Below the pieces are notes generated by a model that ran no database searches, was not told where the DNA came from, and saw nothing but the letters and a program-made list of their open reading frames with translations. Positions 8,000 to 12,920 of a DNA stretch of 12,920 bases are shown here, in pieces. The stretch covers positions 1 to 12,920 of the forward strand of contig CAIOLZ010000120.1 in NCBI GenBank assembly GCA_903859265.1. The letters run 5' to 3'. Position 1 is the first letter of the stretch, and each line of letters begins with the position of its first letter. The position numbers and the translations under genes are program-made. This DNA is from an uncultured beta proteobacterium. Its GTDB lineage: Bacteria; Pseudomonadota; Gammaproteobacteria; Burkholderiales; Burkholderiaceae_C.

Positions 8000-8476
8000 T
8001 CACAAATAGGGAGTTCCGTCCTTGTGGGTGAATGTCCAGCTCCCGTTGCGCGACTGCGCAACAAGGTCGTCATCCGGATAAACCACGGTATCTCCAGGGG
8101 TCCGATCCCCAATTTCAATGTAGACCGCCTCCGTTTCCGACCTATTCAGAAGTCGATGCGCATTTTCGCTACCCGCCCTGAAGCCAGAACACATTCCCGA
8201 CGACATTTCAGTTTCGCCGTGGTCGGTTTGAAGAAAAAGAGTTCCCGACACAACAAACACGAACTCATCCTGCCTGGAGTGAGAGTGGCGCAATGCGGAG
8301 ACCGCCCCTGGCGGAACTACCACGATATTGACACCAAAGTTTGTCAGACCGAACAAGTCACCCAATGGTCGTTTCACCCGCCCAGCCATCATTGAACGAA
8401 AGGGTTCTGGGTAATTGGAGGGCTTGGTGCGTGGCGGCGCATCGAGTGCCAATAAAGCAATAGGGATTTCTGACAT
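8000..8476 (-). CDS. Small single-domain cupin protein
   Basis: The 158-residue protein contains one conserved cupin barrel. Metal-ligand positions are visible as His64 and His66 with Glu71 in RHSHSRQDE (motif 1) and His107 in NAHRLLN (motif 2). It resembles the uncharacterised COG3837-type cupins that end in a DDDL...GTPY segment. I cannot name a reaction. The start is uncertain. ATG at 8476 begins MSEIPIALLAL and fits the family, while an upstream GTG at 8536 would add 20 residues; neither has a good ribosome site. It lies 117 bp upstream of the BHMT-like gene on the same strand and might be transcribed with it, but it sits at the edge of the more AT-rich accessory patch. A sensing or small-molecule processing role is possible but not shown. 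Confidence 0.8.
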   Translation of the reverse strand: MSEIPIALLALDAPPRTKPSNYPEPFRSMMAGRVKRPLGDLFGLTNFGVNIVVVPPGAVSALRHSHSRQDEFVFVVSGTLFLQTDHGETEMSSGMCSGFRAGSENAHRLLNRSETEAVYIEIGDRTPGDTVVYPDDDLVAQSRNGSWTFTHKDGTPYL

Positions 8477-9003
8477 GGTCAATAAATGTGCGTGCTGGAC
8501 GGCAAAACGATGCGTTAGATTAGCGCAAAAAGTCACCTTTCACGTTCAAGCCGGTGGACATTCCGCGCAGACCGTTATCGCGCACAAACGACGCCGGCTT
8601 TCAACATCAATTGCCACCGTTCAATAGGTCTGGCATCGATGCAGGTCTGCATGTGCCACCGCCAAGGTTCTCAAGCGCTTCGTCAATAGCTTGATTTCCT
8701 GCGACGGTTCCTATCACGGGCGTACGCCACAGAATATTCCCTTTGACCTGCAATAAAAGAGTTGCTAAGACTGCCATGTATTCTGGATACATGGCCACCG
8801 TCCGGATAGTTTGCGGCGGGCGTGTATTGGCTTAAATTAAGCATAAATACGGCCCGGTCGTTCCCACTGTGCGCAATGCGCTTGAAAATCTCGGTTCAAT
8901 TCCTTGATGCATTGAAGTCCGATGACTCAGTCATGGAGTCAATTCGTCGGACTGGTTTGTTAACCGAAACACTGACTGTTGGATTTTTCGGCGTGCGGCA
9001 CTG
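8477..9003. other. 527-bp stretch with no convincing gene
   Basis: Between the cupin and GNAT genes I see only short open frames: 8607-8798 minus (63 codons, GTG start) and 8822-9007 plus (61 codons, GTG start). Neither has a Shine-Dalgarno sequence or a recognisable product. Two near-perfect palindromes occur: 8830-8842 (gcttaa/ttaagc around one base, with a looser gtatt/aatac pair outside) and 8922-8934 (atgact/agtcat around one base). Composition is more AT-rich than in the flanking C1 genes. The stretch may hold gene remnants or regulatory DNA for the cupin gene. Confidence 0.5.
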
Positions 9004-9468
9004 TTAAATTTCATGCGAATAGACAATAAAGCCAAGATGGCTTGCGACTTTGTCGTATAGCGCCCGACCTGCTACGTTGGTTGTTTGCGTTGTCCAATAG
9101 ACGCGGCTGCTTTTGGCGTCACGAGCCGCGTCATAGACCGCGTTAATTAACTGACGAGCAATCCCACGACCACGACAGTGAGGTGCGGTAAACAGGTCCT
9201 GCAGATAACAGACGGGGTGAAGTCGAGTTGTGCTTCGGTGAAACAGGTAGTGTGTCAGGCCAACAATGGCTCCATCACCGTCTTCTGCCACCAGTGCATA
9301 TACGGGCTCTTCGTTTTCGAAGAAGCGCTTCCATGTTGCCTCCGTTATCTGCTCGGGGAGAGCAGTTTCGGCACTTCGACCATAAAACGCGTTGTACCCA
9401 TCCCAAAGTGACCGCCAATCAGAATAGTCATTGCGTTGGATTGCACGGACTTTGAAACTGATTGTCAT
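9004..9468 (-). CDS. GNAT-family N-acetyltransferase
   Basis: The 154-residue cytosolic protein has a GCN5-related acetyltransferase fold. The acetyl-CoA pyrophosphate loop is in motif A (CRGRGIARQLI, 98-108), after the beta-4 strand CYLQDLFTAPH. Motif B follows as VYWTTQTTNVAGRALYDKVA, then a final LGFIVY strand, so the domain is complete. The ATG at 9468 is preceded by GGAG with a 5-nt spacer. The substrate (small molecule, peptide or protein) cannot be inferred. The gene is more AT-rich than its pathway neighbours, is flanked by non-coding or small-gene DNA, and has no obvious tie to methyl metabolism. It is likely an accessory insertion. Confidence 0.88.
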   Translation of the reverse strand: MTISFKVRAIQRNDYSDWRSLWDGYNAFYGRSAETALPEQITEATWKRFFENEEPVYALVAEDGDGAIVGLTHYLFHRSTTRLHPVCYLQDLFTAPHCRGRGIARQLINAVYDAARDAKSSRVYWTTQTTNVAGRALYDKVASHLGFIVYSHEI

Positions 9469-9559
9469 GGCTGCTCCAATGGTCTCTTTGCCGGCAATGT
9501 ACCCAACCTCGGGGGAATCGTTAGGGGCCCGCTATCGCGGCATACGCAAAGCATATCGC

Positions 9560-9781
9560 TCATAGTCCATCCAAATGAACAAATCCAAGCGCAGCTGCAA
9601 AACAAAAGGCACTAATCGCCATCAGTAAACATCCGATTGCGACTGCTCGCCATCCATAAAACCACACTGGCCCATCGTCATCAACATCATCCAATGTCAC
9701 TCGCTTGGTAACTATGGCATGGATGCCAAATGCGATGGCAAGCGTACCAACAATGCCATCCGCTACGCGTTCCATATCCAT
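9560..9781 (-). CDS. Small two-helix membrane protein, unknown function
   Basis: The predicted 73-residue peptide has two hydrophobic segments, about residues 8-26 and 45-68, joined by a charged loop (KRVTLDDVDDDGP) that ends at an aromatic cluster WFYGW. It should be an inner-membrane protein. I do not recognise a named family. The ATG at 9781 is preferred because AGGA lies 6 nt upstream. An in-frame ATG at 9820 would lengthen it to 86 residues and start 10 bp after the Bug gene stop, but has no ribosome site. It is on the same strand as betA and the Bug gene and could be the third gene of that unit, although its composition is more like that of the GNAT patch. Confidence 0.6.
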   Translation of the reverse strand: MDMERVADGIVGTLAIAFGIHAIVTKRVTLDDVDDDGPVWFYGWRAVAIGCLLMAISAFCFAAALGFVHLDGL

Positions 9782-9787
9782 GATTGA

Positions 9788-9791
9788 TCCT
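9788..9791 (-). promoter_or_regulatory. Ribosome-binding site for the small membrane protein
   Basis: On the minus strand this reads AGGA, 6 nt before ATG 9781. It decides between that start and the in-frame ATG at 9820. Confidence 0.6.
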
Positions 9792-9830
9792 ATTTTTAAT
9801 GATTGCTCACGCGTCATCATTGCGCAGCAT

Positions 9831-10814
9831 TCAGTCCACCTGCGCGCCCGACGCCTTCACCACACTCTGGTATTTAGAGCGCTCTTGTTGCATGAATGCG
9901 CCGAACTCTTGCGCGCTGCTCGGTGCGGGCTCGGCCATCAGGTTGGCAAAGCGCGCTTGGGTCTCGGGTGCGCTCAGAGCGGCGACAAAGGCCTCGTGCA
10001 GTTTGGCGATGACGTCTTTGGGTGTGCCAGCCGGCGCCACCAGGCCCCACCAGGTGTCGATGCCAAAACCCTTGAGCGTCTCTGCCACGGCCGGCACGTC
10101 CGGCAAAGTGCTGTTGCGCTTCAGGCTGGTGACTGCCAGGGCTTTGAGTTTGCCGGAGCGGATGTTGGGCGAGGCCGTGGCGAGGTTGTCAAAGTTGAAA
10201 TCCACCTGTCCGCTGAGCAGGCCGAGTTGCGCCGGGTTGCCGCCGTTGTAGGGGATGTGCACCGCGAAAATGCCGGCTTCTTTCTTGAACATTTCACCCG
10301 CCAGATGGCCTGCACTGCCGTTGCCACCGCTGCCAAAGTTGAGTTGGCCGGGATGCGCGCGCGCATAAGCAATCAAATCGGCCAATGTCTGGATACGCAG
10401 CTTCTGTGCCGTCTGCGCATTCATGACCAGTACATTGGGTACCCGAACCATGAGCGTGATGGGCGCAAAGTCCGTGGCTGCATTGAACGGCATCTTGCTG
10501 TAGAGCCATGGGTTGACCGCATGCGTGGCGGTGGCAGCGATGCCGATGGTGTTGCCATCCGGCACCGCTTTGGCGATCGCATCGGCTCCGATATTGCCGC
10601 CAGCGCCTGGCCGGTTTTCCACCAGCACGGTGCCCAGACTGTCCTTGACGCGCTCGGCCAGTACCCGCGCCGTGATGTCGATCGGACCACCGGCTGCGTA
10701 CGGAACGATGAGGTGAATCGGCCTGCTTTGCGCGTTGGCGTCCCAGGCGGCGATTGACAGGGTGATGCCGGCGAGCATGGCGGCGAGCAGTTGCATGAGC
10801 GGACGGGGTTTCAT
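9831..10814 (-). CDS. Bug/TctC-family periplasmic solute-binding protein
   Basis: The 327-residue tripartite tricarboxylate transporter receptor-type protein is exported. A basic start, a hydrophobic stretch (LLAAMLAGITLSIAA) and WDANA|QS suggest signal peptidase cleavage after about residue 28. The mature protein has the classic Bug motifs VPYAAGGPIDITAR (37-50) and VENRPGAGGNIGADAI (65-80). These are followed by LNFGSGGNGSAGHLAGEMFK and the C-terminal LVAPAGTPKDVI. Such proteins bind small carboxylates and related solutes, and most in Burkholderiales are orphans with no adjacent TctA/TctB membrane genes, as here. It begins 12 bp after the betA stop, so it is in the same transcription unit. 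That makes a solute linked to choline/betaine use plausible, but the ligand cannot be read from the sequence. Confidence 0.93.
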   Translation of the reverse strand: MKPRPLMQLLAAMLAGITLSIAAWDANAQSRPIHLIVPYAAGGPIDITARVLAERVKDSLGTVLVENRPGAGGNIGADAIAKAVPDGNTIGIAATATHAVNPWLYSKMPFNAATDFAPITLMVRVPNVLVMNAQTAQKLRIQTLADLIAYARAHPGQLNFGSGGNGSAGHLAGEMFKKEAGIFAVHIPYNGGNPAQLGLLSGQVDFNFDNLATASPNIRSGKLKALAVTSLKRNSTLPDVPAVAETLKGFGIDTWWGLVAPAGTPKDVIAKLHEAFVAALSAPETQARFANLMAEPAPSSAQEFGAFMQQERSKYQSVVKASGAQVD

Positions 10815-10826
10815 GATGGTGACGGC

Positions 10827-12509
10827 TCAGCGCTGTTGCGTTTGCCAATCGGGATGCACCCACGCCGGTGCGCTGGAGGGCGCAAGCGCTTTGCCTTTGA
10901 TGGCATCGGCAATCTTTTCCGCCATCATGATGGTGGGCACATTGAGGTTGCCGCTGACCACAATCGGCATGATGGAAGCGTCCACCACCCGCAAGCCCTG
11001 CACACCGTGTACACGCCCTTGCCCATCGACCACCGCCATGTCATCGGTTCCCATGCGGCAGCTGCACGAAGGGTGGTAAGCGGTCTCGGCGCTGGCGCGG
11101 ATATGGGTGTCAATCTCGGCATCGGTTTGCACGCTCGGGCCGGGCGATAGTTCTTCACCACGGTATTCATCAAACGCTTTTTGCATAAACACTTCGCGCG
11201 TTAGGCGAATAGCGGCGCGCATTTCTTTGCGATCTTGCTCGGTGCTCATGTAGTTGAAGACGATCTCGGGCGCATCTTTAGGGTTATCGGTTTTGATTCG
11301 GACGTGACCGCGGCTGGTCGGGCGCATGGGCCCCACATGTGCCTGAAAACCGTGACCAGTGGCAGGCGAGTTACCGTCGTAACGCACTGCCATGGGCAAA
11401 AAGTGGTACTGCAAATCGGGATGCTGCACGCCCGCTTCGCTGCGGATAAAGCCGCCCGATTCAAAATGGTTGGTCGCACCCAAGCCGGTTCTGAATAAAA
11501 CCCACTGCAAACCAATTTTTAGTTTGACCAAAGGATTGGTCGCCGAATAGAGCGTAATAGGCTGCTTGCAAGCGTATTGCACATAGGTTTCCAAATGGTC
11601 TTGCAGGTTCTCGCCCACACCCTTGAGCGTAGCCACCATTTTGATGCCCAAGGGTTGGAGATGCTCAGGGTTGCCAATGCCCGAGAGTTGTAAGAGCTGC
11701 GGCGAGTTGATCGCGCCGCCACACAAAATTACTTCGCGCTTGGCGTGCAATTGGTGCACGCTACCGTTGTACTCCACTTCTACACCCATAGCACGTGGCG
11801 CACGTGTACCCGCTGCGGCGCTGAATGCGCTGTCAAACAGCACTTTGGTCGCTAGCGTTTCGGGCAACAGCTTGAGGTTGCCGCGCTTGAGCGCAGGGCG
11901 CAGATAGGCCATCGCTGTGCTCCAGCGCCGGCCTTTGTGGGTGGTCATGTCCATGGGGCCAAAGCCCTCTTGGCGGTAGCCGTTCATGTCTTCGGTGTAA
12001 GCGTAGCCCGCTTGTTTGCCAGCTTCGATGAATGCGATGTAGAGCGGGTTTTTGCATGCGCCCGTGCTTACTCTAAGTGGGCCGTCGCCACCGCGGTATT
12101 CGTCCGCACCTTTGGCACGGGTTTCAGACTTTTTAAAGTACGGCAGGCAGTGCGCATACGTCCACTGCGGCAAATTGAACTTCTGCGCCCACGCGTTGTA
12201 GTCTTGCGCATTGCCTCGGATGTACACCATGCCGTTGATGCTGCTGGAGCCGCCAATGGTCTTGCCACGCGGGCAGTGAATGCGCCGGTTGTCCATAAAC
12301 GGCTCGGGCTCGGATTCGTACATCCACGTATATCGCGGGTTCGCCATGGGGTACGCAAACCCGCTGGGCATGTGGATCATGAGGTTGTGGTCCAAAGGCC
12401 CGGCCTCAATCACGAGCACTGTTGCGCTCTTGTCTTCACTCAAGCGGTTCGCCAGGACGCTTCCGGCGGAGCCTGCGCCTACGATGATGTAGTCGAATTC
12501 TTTTTGCAT
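10827..12509 (-). CDS. betA: Choline dehydrogenase (GMC FAD oxidoreductase)
   Basis: The 560-residue flavoprotein aligns along its length with BetA as I know it from E. coli. It has the N-terminal FAD dinucleotide motif VGAGSAGSVLANRL (10-23), the GMC signature RGKTIGGSSSINGMVYIRGN (81-100), ESEPEPFMDNRR and GGDGP. It also has VGENLQDHLE (298-307), FNYMSTEQD, the catalytic His479 in AYHPSCSC and an Asn at 521-523 in SGNLNVPT. BetA oxidises choline to betaine aldehyde and can often continue to glycine betaine, passing electrons to the respiratory chain. Neither betB nor betI is visible. ATG 12509 has a weak ribosome site but fits the family N-terminus exactly. It is the first gene of a minus-strand unit with the Bug gene. 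The composite hairpin repeat starts 62 bp upstream. An alcohol dehydrogenase of the same family is the alternative, but the BetA-specific blocks argue against it. Confidence 0.92.
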   Translation of the reverse strand: MQKEFDYIIVGAGSAGSVLANRLSEDKSATVLVIEAGPLDHNLMIHMPSGFAYPMANPRYTWMYESEPEPFMDNRRIHCPRGKTIGGSSSINGMVYIRGNAQDYNAWAQKFNLPQWTYAHCLPYFKKSETRAKGADEYRGGDGPLRVSTGACKNPLYIAFIEAGKQAGYAYTEDMNGYRQEGFGPMDMTTHKGRRWSTAMAYLRPALKRGNLKLLPETLATKVLFDSAFSAAAGTRAPRAMGVEVEYNGSVHQLHAKREVILCGGAINSPQLLQLSGIGNPEHLQPLGIKMVATLKGVGENLQDHLETYVQYACKQPITLYSATNPLVKLKIGLQWVLFRTGLGATNHFESGGFIRSEAGVQHPDLQYHFLPMAVRYDGNSPATGHGFQAHVGPMRPTSRGHVRIKTDNPKDAPEIVFNYMSTEQDRKEMRAAIRLTREVFMQKAFDEYRGEELSPGPSVQTDAEIDTHIRASAETAYHPSCSCRMGTDDMAVVDGQGRVHGVQGLRVVDASIMPIVVSGNLNVPTIMMAEKIADAIKGKALAPSSAPAWVHPDWQTQQR

Positions 12510-12571
12510 GGATTTAGTTCTTGGAAAGTACTGGATCGGGGTAGGTCGATACTCCGGGCTTTAGTTCTGGC

Positions 12572-12671
12572 CGAGGGCGGCGGGGTGAAAGGTTCCGCTC
12601 ATGTCCCCCGGATCGGGCTTCGCCCGTTCCTCCTCCTTTACTTCGCTGCACCTTCCACCCTGCCGCCCTCG
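12572..12671 (-). repeat. Long hairpin element A (palindromic intergenic repeat)
   Basis: The outer arms 12572-12593 and 12650-12671 are complementary at 20 of 22 positions. The 56-nt interior, read on the minus strand, contains GTAAAGGAGGAGG, a small perfect hairpin (cgggc/gcccg around 3 nt, 12614-12626), then CGGGGGACA. The same interior flanks recur in element B in opposite orientation. It probably belongs to a dispersed palindromic repeat family of this genome (inference). The element lies 62 bp upstream of betA and could act as a transcript-end structure, insulator or 5' regulatory structure. Confidence 0.75.
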
Positions 12672-12682
12672 ACTTGCCATGG

Positions 12683-12720
12683 TGGCTGCGCGCAATGCAT
12701 TCAAAACATTGCTCTAGCCA
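12683..12720. repeat. Central small hairpin between the two long elements
   Basis: Nested inverted repeats, tggct/agcca at the ends and gcaatg/cattgc inside, surround a 9-nt loop. With elements A and B this makes three stems in 254 bp. It has no T-run, so it is not a standard intrinsic terminator. Confidence 0.45.
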
Positions 12721-12733
12721 GCATGCTCGCAGG

Positions 12734-12825
12734 CGCTGCGGGGCGGGGCGTTCAGCGCAGTGAGGTAAAGGAGGAGGCCGCAGGCCGGGGGACACGAACG
12801 GCGTTGAGCGCTCCGCCCCACAGCG
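12734..12825 (+). repeat. Long hairpin element B (inverted relative to element A)
   Basis: The outer arms 12734-12757 and 12802-12825 match at 20 of 24 positions. Of the four differences, three become G-U pairs in plus-strand RNA. The interior has GTAAAGGAGGAGG (12765-12777), a hairpin ggcc-gca-ggcc (12776-12786) and CGGGGGACA (12786-12794). The interior flanks match element A at 19 of 21 and 15 of 17 positions. The outer arms and the inner hairpin have different sequences, yet each is self-complementary. Confidence 0.75.
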
Positions 12826-12892
12826 TCCGAACACCCGTGGCAATGCGATAGCCACCTCAGAGCCTATCCAACCAGAAAAAAAGAGCGATGCA

Positions 12893-12920
12893 ATGCCCAT
12901 TAAACGTCTCAGCGATAACC
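12893..12920 (+). CDS. Possible start of a plus-strand gene (partial)
   Basis: ATG at 12893 opens MPIKRLSDN and runs off the right edge. A purine-rich AAAAAAAGAG tract lies 8-17 nt upstream and could serve as a ribosome site. An overlapping ATG at 12888 in another frame is also possible. Nine codons are too few to name a product. If real, it is divergent from betA and the hairpin elements sit between them. Confidence 0.25.

Noticed and set aside
6263..8395. A 710-codon open frame on the plus strand, antisense to the HyuA-like and BHMT-like genes
   Set aside because: The translation is rich in His, Arg, Gly and Ala with no recognisable domain. It spans three well-supported minus-strand genes, a typical mirror frame in GC-rich coding DNA.
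8607..9007. Two short open frames (8607-8798 minus, 8822-9007 plus)
   Set aside because: GTG starts without ribosome sites and no recognisable product; mentioned only in the gene-poor stretch.
9499..9527. attC-like ends (acccaac ... gttaggg) next to the GNAT gene, suggesting an integron cassette
   Set aside because: The pair is only about 26 bp long with one core base off, lacks the inner simple-site pair, and has no integrase or second site.
9529..9540. Hairpin ccgc-tatc-gcgg as a terminator after the small membrane gene
   Set aside because: The stem has only 4 bp and no T-run follows.
12514..12900. A 128-codon minus-strand open frame upstream of betA
   Set aside because: It runs through the palindromic repeat elements, and its Pro/Arg-rich translation mirrors the repeat sequence.

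Overview
The window looks like a chromosomal segment of a betaproteobacterium, most likely Burkholderiales and plausibly a comamonad. The basis is the high-GC coding style, a Bug/TctC-type binding protein, and a GC-rich palindromic intergenic element at the right end. No rRNA or other taxonomic marker is present, so this is inference. The content is one-carbon metabolism fed by methylated (quaternary) amines.

Layout. (1) 1-1548, minus strand: folD, then the N-terminal half of a serine hydroxymethyltransferase (glyA) that runs off the left edge. (2) 1549-1857: a divergent intergenic region. (3) 1858-4754, plus strand: an MttB-superfamily methyltransferase without pyrrolysine and a YcaD-type MFS transporter, 32 bp apart. 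(4) 4751-7882, minus strand: a betaine-homocysteine-methyltransferase-like gene followed immediately (TGAATG) by a hydantoinase/oxoprolinase A-type ASKHA ATPase. The ATPase stop codon interlocks with that of the transporter. (5) 8000-9820: a more AT-rich accessory patch with a small cupin gene, a 527-bp stretch without a convincing gene, a GNAT acetyltransferase gene and a two-helix membrane peptide gene. (6) 9831-12509, minus strand: betA (choline dehydrogenase) followed 12 bp later by a Bug-family periplasmic binding protein. (7) 12572-12825: two inverted copies of a long hairpin element with a third small hairpin between them. A plus-strand gene may begin at the right edge.

How the genes may work together (inference). 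BetA oxidises choline towards glycine betaine. The MttB-like and BHMT-like proteins are candidates to demethylate betaine or a related quaternary amine, with homocysteine as one acceptor. FolD and GlyA handle folate-bound one-carbon units and glycine/serine. The MFS and Bug proteins are candidate uptake components. Not visible in the window are a corrinoid-binding protein, betB, betI, and dimethylglycine or sarcosine dehydrogenases. The most unusual points are the compact MttB/MFS and Hcy-methyltransferase/HyuA arrangement with Arg-rich tails on both methyltransferases, and the composite hairpin repeat upstream of betA.
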